Shown here: piece after piece, positions 49,691 to 59,756 of the stretch
How the letters are laid out: each line of letters opens with the position of its first letter
Position numbering within the stretch: the stretch's first letter is position 1
Assembly (NCBI GenBank): GCA_963746735.1
Contig: CAVVCO010000037.1
Location: forward strand, 1-64,000
Reading direction: 5' to 3'
Length of the DNA stretch: 64,000 nucleotides
From: CAVSWT01 sp963746735
GTDB lineage: Bacteria > Bacteroidota > Ignavibacteria > Ignavibacteriales > Ignavibacteriaceae
The notes under the pieces: generated by a model
The model's input: the letters and a program-made list of their open reading frames with translations, nothing else
Database searches by the model: none
What the model was told of the DNA's origin: nothing
Translations under genes and position numbers: made by a program

Positions 49691-51124
49691 GTGAGTGAGA
49701 TTGAAGAAAAAGAATCGCTGCATGCCGGTGCGGTTGAAATTGAAAAAGTAATAAAAGAATATTATCCTGAATCAGATCCAGTTGTGACTGAGAAAATCGC
49801 TCAATGGCAAAATTTAAAATTCGGTTTACTAATGCATTGGGCGCCTTCAAGTCAATGGGGCATAGTTGAATCATGGTCTCTTTGTTCTGAAGACGAAGAT
49901 TGGTGCAGAAGAAAAATTGATGATTATACTGAATATAAAAAACAGTACGAAGATTTAAAGAAAATTTTCAACCCGGTAAAATTTAATCCTAAAAAATGGG
50001 CTGATGCAGCGGAAACTGCTGGAATGAAATATGTCGTTTTCACGACTAAGCATCATGATGGATTCTGCATGTATGATTCTAAATTCACTGATTATAAAGT
50101 AACTGATGAAGGATGTGCATTTCATTCTAATCCCAAAGCAAACATTGCTAAAGAAATTTTTAATGAGTTTAGAGAAAAAGATTTTTTAATTGGGGCATAC
50201 TTTTCAAAACCGGATTGGCACTCAGAATATTTCTGGTGGAATAAATTTGCTACACCTGATAGAAATGCAAATTATCAAATTAAAAAATATCCGGATCGCT
50301 GGCAGAAGTTTGTTGAATTCACTCACAACCAGATCGATGAATTGATGACTGATTACGGCAAGATTGATATTCTTTGGTTAGACGGATGCTGGGTCAGATA
50401 TTATTCTGAAAAAGATTTAGAAGCAGAAAGAAAACTTGTCAATTATAATATTTATAGAATTCAAGATCAGGATATAAATATGAAAATGATTGCAAGTAAT
50501 TCCAGGAAGAAGCAGCCCGGATTGATTGTTGTGGATCGAGCTGTTCCGGGACTTTATCAAAATTATCTAACTCCTGAAAATCAAGTGCCGGATAAAACTT
50601 TACCGTATCCATGGGAAACTTGTATGCCTATTACTCCAAGCTGGTCTTACGAGCCTGGATTAGAATATAAATCTACACGAAAATTAATTCATACTTTAGT
50701 AGATATTGTTGCAAAGGGGGGAAACTTTTTATTGAATGTTGCTCCTACTTCTGAAGGTGATTTTGAAGATGAAGCCTACATACGATTAAAGGAAATTGGA
50801 GAATGGATGCAAATTAATGGTGAAGCAATTTATAATTCGCATCCTCTTCAGCCATATAAAGAAGGAAAAGTATGTTTCACTCAATTAGATGATAAAACTA
50901 CATATGCAATTTATCTTGCTGAAGAAAACGAAAACATTTTACCCGAAAAACTAATTTTTAAAAATTTCATTCCTTCTGCTGGACATAAAATTCAATTACT
51001 TGGAACTGACATTAAATTAATCGGAACAAAAATAGAAAATAATTTTATAATTGAATTTCCGTCAAACATTCGTAATGCCGTTCCGAATAAAAATGCCTGG
51101 GTATTAAAATTTTCAAAGCAATAA
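49691..51124 (+). CDS. GH29 alpha-L-fucosidase, no signal peptide
   Basis: The 477-residue protein starts at GTG. The fucosidase barrel covers nearly its whole length: LKFGLLMHWAPSSQWGIVES, VFTTKHHDGFCMYDSKF, GAYFSKPDWHSEYFW and the nucleophile Asp in KIDILWLDGCW. A small C-terminal beta-domain follows. Unlike its neighbours it shows no export signal; the first 25 residues (SEIEEKESLHAGAVEIEK) are charged, so it may act in the cytoplasm on imported oligosaccharides. It is a close paralogue of the next gene, sharing PGLIVVDRAV and NYLTPENQVP. Upstream is the GH20 gene, 72 bases away. Fucose position specificity (core alpha-1,6 or antennary) is not known. Confidence 0.82.
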   Translation: MSEIEEKESLHAGAVEIEKVIKEYYPESDPVVTEKIAQWQNLKFGLLMHWAPSSQWGIVESWSLCSEDEDWCRRKIDDYTEYKKQYEDLKKIFNPVKFNPKKWADAAETAGMKYVVFTTKHHDGFCMYDSKFTDYKVTDEGCAFHSNPKANIAKEIFNEFREKDFLIGAYFSKPDWHSEYFWWNKFATPDRNANYQIKKYPDRWQKFVEFTHNQIDELMTDYGKIDILWLDGCWVRYYSEKDLEAERKLVNYNIYRIQDQDINMKMIASNSRKKQPGLIVVDRAVPGLYQNYLTPENQVPDKTLPYPWETCMPITPSWSYEPGLEYKSTRKLIHTLVDIVAKGGNFLLNVAPTSEGDFEDEAYIRLKEIGEWMQINGEAIYNSHPLQPYKEGKVCFTQLDDKTTYAIYLAEENENILPEKLIFKNFIPSAGHKIQLLGTDIKLIGTKIENNFIIEFPSNIRNAVPNKNAWVLKFSKQ

Positions 51125-51187
51125 AAATAATCCGGAATTATTTTTCTAAGTAATTTTAAATCACATCAATAACAAATTTGAAGTAAT

Positions 51188-52670
51188 ATGAATATAAAAA
51201 ATACTATCATCCTTACCTGTCTGCTTGCTTTCTTCAGCTCAATGACTTTCTCTCAAGAAAAATATGATTATGTACAAGATCCTGATACTCTTGTTCAGAA
51301 AAAACTTGGAACAGTGGCAAGATTTAAAATTTGGGCTATTGATGCATTGGGGTACTTATTCTCAGTGGGGAATAATTGAATCATGGTCGATTTGCCCGGA
51401 GGATTACGGCTGGTGCCAAAGAAAAAAAGGTAGTCACCCGGAAAATTATTTTGAGTATAAAAAAGAATATGAAAATCTTAAAACAACTTTCAATCCTACT
51501 AAATTTGATCCTGATAAATGGGCACAAGCCGCAAAAAATGCCGGTATGAAGTACGTTGTTTTCACAACAAAGCATCATGACGGTTTCTGCATGTTTGATA
51601 CTAAATACACTAATTATAAAATAACAGATAAAGATTGTCCTTTCCATACAAACCCAAAAGCAAACGTAACAAAGGAAATATTTAATGCCTTTCGTAAACA
51701 AGGACTTTGGGCAGGCGCATATTTTTCAAAACCGGATTGGCATTCTGAATATTACTGGGATCCATATTTTCCGCCGATGGATAGAAATGTAAATTACGAT
51801 CCGGAAGAATACCCCGAGAAATGGAAAGAGTTTGTTGATTATACTCATAATCAAATATTGGAACTGTTAAGCGGCTACGGAAAGGTTGATATTTTATGGC
51901 TTGATGGCGGCTGGGTTGCAGCGCAGAAAAACGATATTCAAGATTGGTATATGAAACAAGTTGAAAATAGTCCAAGTGGTTTCCTAAAAAGTAAGATTGT
52001 TAATCAAGATATAAAAATGGATGAGCTGGTTGATGAAGCGCGTAAATTGCAGCCGGGATTAATCGTAGTAGATCGAGCAGTAAAAGGGAAAAATCAAAAT
52101 TATTTAACACCCGAAAATCAGGTTCCGAAAGAAGCACTTCCTTATCCTTGGGAATCGTGTATAACCTCCGGCGGCGGCTGGTCATGGGTGCATAATGCTC
52201 ATTACAAATCCTCTTATTATTTAGTTCACTTGCTCGTTGATATTGTTTGTAAGGGAGGAAATTTATTGCTGAATGTAGCTCCCAGTCCTGAAGGAACCTG
52301 GGATGATACAGCTTATGCACGATTAAAAGATATTGGCGATTGGATGAAAGTTAATAGCGAAGCAATTTATGGAACGAGAGCAATTTCGCCATACAAAGAA
52401 GCAAAACTTTGTTATACAAACAAGAAAAATACAAATACTGTTTACGCTATTTACATGGCTGATGAAAATGAGAAGACAATTCCTTCCGATATAATGCTTT
52501 ATTCTTTTACACCTAAACCCGGAACAAATATTTCACTGCTTGGTTATGATAAGCCGTTGAGTTGGGAAAAAGTCGGTAATGGAACTTTAATTAAAGTTCC
52601 CGAAGAAATTCAAAATAATCCAATTTGCAATTATGCCTGGTCATTTAAAATAGATGAAATTCAAAAATAA
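51188..52670 (+). CDS. GH29 alpha-L-fucosidase, secreted (one frameshift)
   Basis: Removing one G at 51308-51309 joins the signal peptide (MNIKNTIILTCLLAF to FSQ) to the barrel, giving about 493 residues. The barrel has LKFGLLMHWGTYSQWGIIES, VFTTKHHDGFCMFDTKY, GAYFSKPDWHSEYYW and the nucleophile Asp in KVDILWLDGGW. It is the exported sister of the fucosidase at 49691; the two align along the whole barrel, which points to tandem duplication with a change of location. It should act in the periplasm. The break falls about 40 codons in, close to the mature N-terminus. Specificity is unknown. Confidence 0.82.
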
Positions 52671-52691
52671 ATTTTATATGGGGAAACTGAG

Positions 52692-54022
52692 ATGAGGAAA
52701 TTATTAATATTATTTAAGCTTGTTTGTTTTTGTTAATGCTTATTCTCAAACTGAGGATTCTTTACATCAAGCTAAAATGGAATGGTTCAAGGATGCGAAG
52801 CTTGGGATATTTATTCATTGGGGAATTTATGCTGTAAATGGAATTGCAGAATCATGGTCGTTTTACAATGGAAGAATTTCTTATGAAGATTATTTAAAAC
52901 AATTAGATGGATTCACTGCAAAAAAGTACGATCCAGAATATTGGGCAAAGTTGATTAAAGAAAGCGGTGCAAAGTATTCGGTAATAACATCACGACATCA
53001 TGATGGATTTGCACTTTGGGATACTAAATATGGGAACTTAAATGCTGTAAAAAATGCCGCAGTTAAAAAGAATGTACTTACTCCATTTATAAATTCTCTA
53101 AGAAAAAATGATATTAAAGTTGGAATTTATTATTCATTATCTGATTGGTCAAATAAAGATTACACAAATTTTACAAGAGATAGTATACGATATAAAATAA
53201 GCGATGAACCCTGAAAGATGGAATAAATACTTAAATTATTTTCAAGGCCAATTAAATGAATTAGCAAATAAATACAATCCCGATTTATGGTGGTTTGACG
53301 GCGATTGGGAACACAGTGCGGAAGAATGGCAGGCTGATAAAGTAAGAGCAATGTTATTAGCAAAAAATACCAAGGCAATAATTAATTCTCGGCTTCAAGG
53401 CAGAGGCGATTATGAAACGCCGGAACAGGGCCCGCCTGTCGTTCGACCAAAAGCAAAGTATTGGGAGCTTTGTTATACAATGAATGATTCCTGGGGTTAT
53501 CAGCAAAATGATACAAATTATAAAACACCCCAGCAATTGTTAGATGTTTTTGTTGACTGCATTAGTCAAGGTGGAAATCTACTTCTTGATATTGGGCCAA
53601 AAGCCGATGGGACAATTCCGGAAGAACAAATAAATATTCTTAAAGAATTTGGTAAATGGACTTCAAAAAATAAAGAAGCAATTTATGGAACTAGAGGAGG
53701 CATTCCGTTCGATTATTTCCATGGGCCATCTGCATTATCAAAGGATGGAAAAATTTTATATTTATTTGTTAAAGGAAATTCAAATGGACAAGTATTGCTT
53801 AAAGGAGTTAGCAATAAAATAAATTCCATTTGGGTGGTTGGTAATGGAACTGCATTAAATTATAAAACATTGAGCAAAGTATATTGGAATAAATATCCCG
53901 GTTTAACTTTTATTGATCTCCCTGAAAATGTATTGGGTAAATATTATACGGTTATTGCTGTGTTGTTAGACGGCAAAATTGATCTTTATGGAAATGTCGT
54001 TGGAGCTGTTGAAAGTAATTAA
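52692..54022 (+). CDS. GH29 alpha-L-fucosidase, divergent member (two frameshifts)
   Basis: The start is the ATG at 52692. One extra T in the run at 52727-52731 lies inside the signal peptide (MRKLLILFKLVCF, then VNAYSQTEDS), and one extra C at 53209-53211 splits the barrel. Corrected, it encodes about 442 residues with KLGIFIHWGIYAVNGIAESW, VITSRHHDGFALWDTKY, YYSLSDWSNKDY and the nucleophile Asp in LWWFDGDWE. It is clearly different from the two fucosidases upstream and closer to ordinary GH29 subfamily A enzymes in its opening motif. It is 21 bases from the preceding gene and 32 from the next. A distinct fucose linkage is likely for it, but which one is unknown. Confidence 0.8.
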
Positions 54023-54054
54023 ACTATTTTTTCATTTACATATTAAGAATTTAA

Positions 54055-56330
54055 ATGGTACTTAAAATTTTACATGTTGTTTCAATCATAACTTTTGGTT
54101 TGTTCTTTACTGCTTTTAATTCCGACATCACATTAGTAAAAGATAATTCTTCAAAATATAATATAGTCATTCCTTCGCAGCCCACGGAAATAGAAAAGCA
54201 TTCAGCTGAAGAACTTCAAAAATATCTACAAGAAATTTCGGGAGTTAAACTAAATATTATAAATGATTCTGATCCTGAAACCCGATATGAAATTTTAATT
54301 GGAAAAAATAATAGATTAGAAAATTTGGGGGCTGATATAAACTTTGATTCACTTGGGTTGGATGGATATACAATTAAAACTCTTGGCGATAACTTAATTA
54401 TTGCCGGTGGAAGCAAAAAAGGAACTTTATATGGCGTCTATAATTTTTTAGATGAAATTCTTGGCTGCAAAATGTATACTCCAGAAGATATTTATATCCC
54501 TAAAAATTCAAATATAATTATACCTGAACTAAATTTAACTGAAGTACCAAAAATTGTCTATAGAGAACTTCATATGCCTTCCGCTCGTTCATCACAGCTT
54601 TATTGCGACTGGCATAAACTCAATCATGTTTCTGAAAGAAATAAATACTACGGTACATTTGTTCACACCATGCAGCATTGGGTGCCTTCCGAAGTTTATT
54701 TCAAAGATCACCCGGAATATTTTTCTGAAATAAATGGAATTCGGGTTCCAAATCAGCAAGTATGTTTATCAAATCCTGACGTTTATAAAATTGTTGTTGA
54801 TAGAATGAAAAAGGAAATGAAAGAAAAACCTGAGGCAACAGTTTGGGATGTTTCTCAGAACGACAACTTTGGCTATTGCACTTGCAAACAATGCCGCCAA
54901 ACGGATTCAATTTATGGCGGTCCCTCGGGAACGTTGATAAAATTTGTAAATAAAATTGCTAGAGAATTTCCAAACAAGACTATTTCAACTTTAGCTTATC
55001 AATACACTCGAGAAGCTCCCATTGGAATTAAACCTGAACCAAATGTAATGGTTGTGCTTTGTACAATTGAATGTGATAGAAGTAAACCAATTGCAGAAAA
55101 TAAAGATGATTTATTTAATAGGGATATAAGCGAGTGGAGCGCATTAACGAATAATATTAAAATATGGGATTACGTCGTTCAATTTTCAAGTTACATGGAT
55201 CCATTTCCGAATTTCAATGTTCTTCAGCCAAACATTCAAATGTTTGTTAAGCATGGAGTTAAATATTTATTTGAGCAGGGAAGCGGTGATTCTAAAAGTG
55301 ATCTGCACGAACTTAAAGCATATGTACTTGCCAAACTTATGTGGAACCCGGATGCAAATGTTCCGAATATTATTAATGAATTCATGAACGGGTATTATGG
55401 AGACGCTGGAAAATATATCAAGGAATATTTTCAAACAATGCACAGTGCTCTTAAGAAATCCGGACAAGGATTAATTATTTATGGTTATCCATCAAATGGG
55501 AAAGACAGCTATTTAACTCCTGAACTTCTCGATAAATACACAAAACTTTTTAATGATGCTGAACAGTCAGTTTCAAATGATTCTTTATTTTTGAGTCATG
55601 TAAAAACTGCAAGACTGCCTTTGGAATATGCAATTTTAGAACTCTCAAAACTTAATGTCTCAGATAATTATAGAATTTTTAATATCGTTAATAATAAAGT
55701 TGTTGTTAATCAAAAAATGAAAGATCTACTGGCTGATTTTGTTGAAGAAGCAAATAAGTCAGGAATTAAAAGCCTGCATGAAAGAGGCTACTCTCCCGAT
55801 GAATATTATGCTGATATGCAAAAGTATTTCAAAGATGGAATGATAATTCATAAAGCATATCATAAGGATGTAAAAATTTTAAGTGAATTGAGTCCTAAAT
55901 ATTCTGTTAATGGCAGCAGTACTTTAACTGATGGAGTGACCGGCGAAGCGAATTATTTCTTTAATTGGCTTGGCTTTGAAGGAAATGAGTTTGAAGCAGT
56001 TGTTGATTTAAAAGAGAATAACAAAAATAAATTTAATTAGAACTGATTTTTTACAGGAAGTAAAATCATGGATTTGGCTGCCGAAATTAGTTGAGTATTA
56101 TATTTCCGACGATGGAAAAAATTATCAAAAAGATTGGTGAGGTGAAAGATAGTATCGATGAGAAAAAAGAAGGGATTTTTACTGAACCTTTTATTTTGAA
56201 CACAACTGCAAATGCAAGATTTGTAAAAGTTAAAACCAAAAGTTTAATTCATTGCCCGCGATGGCATTTAGGTTACAATAATGGAACAGGCAAAGCCTGG
56301 TTATTTGTAGATGAAATTATAGTTCAATAA
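54055..56330 (+). CDS. DUF4838 protein, candidate GH163 endo-beta-N-acetylglucosaminidase (two frameshifts)
   Basis: Removing one A near 56025 and one near 56129 gives about 757 residues: signal peptide, an N-terminal domain like that of GH67/GH20 (HSAEELQKYLQEISGVKL to GTLYGVYNFLDEILGC, about 20-150), a DUF4838 barrel (about 170-480) and a discoidin-like module ending GKAWLFVDEI. The barrel shows FVHTMQHWVP, WDVSQNDNFGYCTCKQC and KYLFEQGSGD. As I recall, GH163 was founded on a DUF4838 enzyme of Bacteroides thetaiotaomicron that cuts the chitobiose core of complex N-glycans. The same role here would add a second endoglycosidase to the locus. Both breaks lie in the C-terminal module. Not all DUF4838 proteins need be GH163, so function is tentative. 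Confidence 0.72.
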
Positions 56331-56344
56331 TATATCTTAATCTT

Positions 56345-58588
56345 ATGAAAAAGAACATTCTCATTAAATTCATAATAATTTTATTGTTATTAGATTTTAT
56401 TTTTAACTGTAATGCTCAACAATATAATGCTGCTAAAAATTATATATTAATTAATCCGGGAGATACTCCCCAACAAGTAATTGACAAAGCTGCAAATGTA
56501 ACACCTTCAAAACGGCAATACGAATGGCAGAAAATGGAGCTCACGGCTTTCATTCATTTCGGAATTAATACTTTTGATAATGTTGAATGGGGCAAACGGG
56601 AAATGGATATAACCAAGTTCGATCCTAAAGAAATAAATGTAAACCAGTGGGTTAAAGTTTTAAAAGATGCAGGTATGAAACAAATTATCTTAACTGCAAA
56701 ACATCATGATGGATTTTGCTTGTGGCCAACGAAGTTTAACAATTATAATGTTTCGAATACACCTTTTGAAAACGGAAAAGGTGATATTGTAAAAGATTTA
56801 TCTGAAGCCTGTAAAAAGGCTGGACTGAAGTTTGGCGTTTATTTATCACCCTGGGATATGCATGAAAAAACTTATGGCACACCTGAATACAATACTTATT
56901 TTGAAAATCTGTTAACTGAACTTTTAACAAATTATGGAAAAGTATCTGAAGTTTGGTTTGACGGTGCAAATGGTGAGGGTCCTAATGGGAGAAAGCAAAA
57001 TTATGATTGGCACTCGTACTATAAATTAATAAGAAAGCTTCAACCGGATGCTGTGATTGCTATAATGGGGCCCGATGTACGCTGGGTTGGAACAGAATCC
57101 GGTTATGGAAGACAAACAGAATGGAGTGTTTTGCCTGGTACAAATTTGAATACTGAAACTATTGCAGGCAATTCTCAGCAGCATTCTTTAGACGGTGCTT
57201 TTATACCACATGATTTGATGGATGAGGATTTAGGAAGCAGAGAAAAGATTGAAAATGCTTCTTCATTAATTTGGTATCCTGCCGAAGTTGATGTTTCAAT
57301 TCGTCCCGGGTGGTTTTACCATAAAGGTGATGATGAACTTGTAAAATCCCCTTACAAACTGGTTGATATTTATTATAATTCAGTTGGATTGAATGACGTT
57401 TTGCTTTTAAATGTTCCGCCTGATAAAAATGGATTGATAACTAAATATGATATTAAAAGCCTGCAGGGGATGAGATATATTATCAATGAAACTTTTAAAA
57501 ACAATTTAGCAAAAAATGCCACCGTAATTTCATCAAGTAACAAGAAAGGGAATGAAGTAAAATTTATCCTTGATGATGATTTAAATACTTACTGGACTAC
57601 AAAGGACACAGAAAGCACCGCATCAATAGAAATTAAATTTGATGATGAAAAGACATTCAATCGGGCTATGCTTCAAGAAAATATATTAGCCGGACAGCGG
57701 ATAGAAAAATTTCATCTGGAATACTGGGATGGAAAAGGATGGAATAAGTTTATTGAAGCAACTACCATTGGTTATAAAAGATTATTACGTTTTAATCCGG
57801 TTACAACAAACCGTATGAAAATTGTAATTGATGAATGCCGGACGAATCCGACACTCGCTTCATTCGGTCTGTACATGTCACCGCCGGAAATAAGGTTTGA
57901 ACCTAATGGCGGCCCTTTCGAGAATAGCACTTATTTTAAAATATCAAGCGATGATAAAAATGCTGCAATTTATTATACACTTGATGGAAACATTCCAAAT
58001 GAAAATTCAAAAAGATTTGTTGATAGTATTTATACTGATAAAAATGCGACCGTAACTGCGATTGCTATTTCAAAGGATGGTATAAAAGGTCTGCCATCAA
58101 CAGTATCTTTTAATAAAGCAAAATACAAAATCACATTAAATAATAATTATGATCAAAAATATTCCGGCGGCGGCAAATTTGTTTTGGTAGATGGTGTTCA
58201 CGGCAGCACTAACTTTGCTGACGGCAGATGGCAGGGTTACAATGGAACTGACTTAGATGTTGTTATTGATTTAGGTAAAGTAAAAGATATAAAGAAAATA
58301 TCATCAACATTCTTAAGTGATGTAAATTCATTTATTTTTTTACCTGAATTTGTTGAATATTCAATTTCTAACGACAGGAAAAATTTTAATCAAATTGCTG
58401 AATTAAAAAATGATATTTCAGAAGAGAAAGCTACCGGACCCTTTATTCATTCATTTGATTTTGCTATAAAAAAAATTTCAGCGAGATATATTCATTTCAA
58501 AGCAAAAAATATTGGAGTTTGTCCCAAATGGCATAAAGGAGCAGGTGAAAAGGCCTGGTTATTCTCTGATGAAATTAGCGTACAGTGA
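56345..58588 (+). CDS. Modular GH29 alpha-L-fucosidase (subfamily B-like) with two discoidin-like modules
   Basis: The intact 747-residue protein has a signal peptide (1-24) and a GH29 barrel (about 45-370) with LTAFIHFGINTFDNVEWG, LTAKHHDGFCLWPTKF, YLSPWDMHEKTYG and the nucleophile Asp in VSEVWFDGANGEGP. Next come a first F5/8-type domain (about 385-520, ILDDDLNTYWTTKD), an Fn3-associated domain (about 525-600, IYYTLDGNIPNE) and a second discoidin-like module (about 610-747) ending CPKWHKGAGEKAWLFSDEI. This resembles the alpha-1,3/1,4-fucosidases of GH29 subfamily B, which act on branched Lewis-type antennae. It differs strongly from the three upstream GH29 proteins. It starts 14 bases after the DUF4838 gene. 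Confidence 0.87.
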   Translation: MKKNILIKFIIILLLLDFIFNCNAQQYNAAKNYILINPGDTPQQVIDKAANVTPSKRQYEWQKMELTAFIHFGINTFDNVEWGKREMDITKFDPKEINVNQWVKVLKDAGMKQIILTAKHHDGFCLWPTKFNNYNVSNTPFENGKGDIVKDLSEACKKAGLKFGVYLSPWDMHEKTYGTPEYNTYFENLLTELLTNYGKVSEVWFDGANGEGPNGRKQNYDWHSYYKLIRKLQPDAVIAIMGPDVRWVGTESGYGRQTEWSVLPGTNLNTETIAGNSQQHSLDGAFIPHDLMDEDLGSREKIENASSLIWYPAEVDVSIRPGWFYHKGDDELVKSPYKLVDIYYNSVGLNDVLLLNVPPDKNGLITKYDIKSLQGMRYIINETFKNNLAKNATVISSSNKKGNEVKFILDDDLNTYWTTKDTESTASIEIKFDDEKTFNRAMLQENILAGQRIEKFHLEYWDGKGWNKFIEATTIGYKRLLRFNPVTTNRMKIVIDECRTNPTLASFGLYMSPPEIRFEPNGGPFENSTYFKISSDDKNAAIYYTLDGNIPNENSKRFVDSIYTDKNATVTAIAISKDGIKGLPSTVSFNKAKYKITLNNNYDQKYSGGGKFVLVDGVHGSTNFADGRWQGYNGTDLDVVIDLGKVKDIKKISSTFLSDVNSFIFLPEFVEYSISNDRKNFNQIAELKNDISEEKATGPFIHSFDFAIKKISARYIHFKAKNIGVCPKWHKGAGEKAWLFSDEISVQ

Positions 58589-58656
58589 ATTTATTATTTT
58601 AAAAATATATTGTTATAGAAAATTCGGATAATATTATCAAGAAAAATGTCGTAGGA

Positions 58657-59709
58657 ATGAATCATTCCCATATCATATTATTACTGGTGCTATTTTGCAG
58701 TATAGTTACTAATTCGCAGCCCTCCAATAAATATCAAGTCAAAGTAATAATGGATACTACTATATTTCCAACAGGTGAATTGGGATCTTGCCATGCGAGT
58801 ACTATTGTAGAAATAGATAATGGAATATTTATGGTGGCGTGGTTTGCGGGTTCTCATGAAGGGGCAAATGATGTTGGTATATGGATATCTGCACTTAAGA
58901 ATAACAAATGGACTAAACCTATTGAAATAGCAAAAGGAATGGATTCACTCGGCCGGCAGGTGCCCTGCTGGAATCCGGTTCTTTTTAAAACGAAAAATAA
59001 TTCGCTGCTGTTGTTTTACAAAGTCGGTATAAACCCTAGAGAATGGTCAGGATTCGTGATTAGATCTTTAGATAATGGGAAAAATTGGACACAGCCACAA
59101 GCATTGCCTAAAGGTTTTCTTGGTCCAATAAAAGATAAACCTATACAACTGCCGAACGGAAATATTTTGTGTCCTTCAAGTGTGGAAGGTAATGACGGAA
59201 GCTGGAGTATACATCTTGAAATCACAAATGAAAATTTATCAACATGGGAAAAAGTTGAAATTGATAAGGACAGTTCTTTAGGCGTTATTCAGCCAAGCAT
59301 TATTAAGCACCCGGATGGTAAATTACAAATGCTTTGCCGCAGCCGCCAGAATTCAATTTATCAAACCTGGTCGATTGATAACGGTTTACATTGGAGCAAA
59401 CTTAAAAAAACATCTCTTCCAAATCCTAATTCTGGAATTGATGCAGTGGCGTTAGATGACGGGAGTTTTATTTTAGTATATAATCCTTTATTGCATGGCG
59501 CCGATTGGGTTAATGGACGAAATGTTCTTAATGTCGCGATTTCAAATGACGGTATAAATTGGAAAGATATTTATCAGCTTGAAAATGAAAAGGAAGGGGA
59601 GTTCAGTTACCCTGCTGTTATTCAGGCTTTAGATAAGTCAATACATATTACATATACTTATAATAGAAAAACTATAAAATATGTTGTATTGAAAATCAAT
59701 GTACATTAA
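58657..59709 (+). CDS. Secreted sialidase-fold (BNR propeller) glycosidase, specificity unknown
   Basis: The 350-residue protein has a signal peptide (MNHSHIILLLVLFCSIVTNS) and a six-bladed propeller of the BNR-like/sialidase_2 type. Asp-box-like turns are visible at SLDNGKNWTQP, SIDNGLHWSKL and SNDGINWKD. Conserved family segments include WFAGSHEGANDVGIW, CWNPVLF, LFYKVG, GPIKDKPIQLPNG, PNPNSGIDAV and FSYPAVIQ. The FRIP/YRIP motif that supplies an active-site Arg in true GH33 sialidases is absent; the matching place reads GSCHASTIVE. Sialic acid removal would fit an N-glycan locus, but the missing motif argues for another, perhaps acidic, sugar. It lies between the modular fucosidase and GH2. 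Confidence 0.7.
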   Translation: MNHSHIILLLVLFCSIVTNSQPSNKYQVKVIMDTTIFPTGELGSCHASTIVEIDNGIFMVAWFAGSHEGANDVGIWISALKNNKWTKPIEIAKGMDSLGRQVPCWNPVLFKTKNNSLLLFYKVGINPREWSGFVIRSLDNGKNWTQPQALPKGFLGPIKDKPIQLPNGNILCPSSVEGNDGSWSIHLEITNENLSTWEKVEIDKDSSLGVIQPSIIKHPDGKLQMLCRSRQNSIYQTWSIDNGLHWSKLKKTSLPNPNSGIDAVALDDGSFILVYNPLLHGADWVNGRNVLNVAISNDGINWKDIYQLENEKEGEFSYPAVIQALDKSIHITYTYNRKTIKYVVLKINVH

Positions 59710-59756
59710 TCCTTTGGCATGACAAAGATTTTTTAACATTAAAATTGCTAATCGAT

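Noticed and set aside
53204..53214. Programmed frameshifting as an explanation for the split GH29 and GH2 genes
   Set aside because: No slippery heptamer with a downstream structure is shared between sites, the breaks fall at unrelated places (signal peptides, domain middles), and all are plain one-base insertions.
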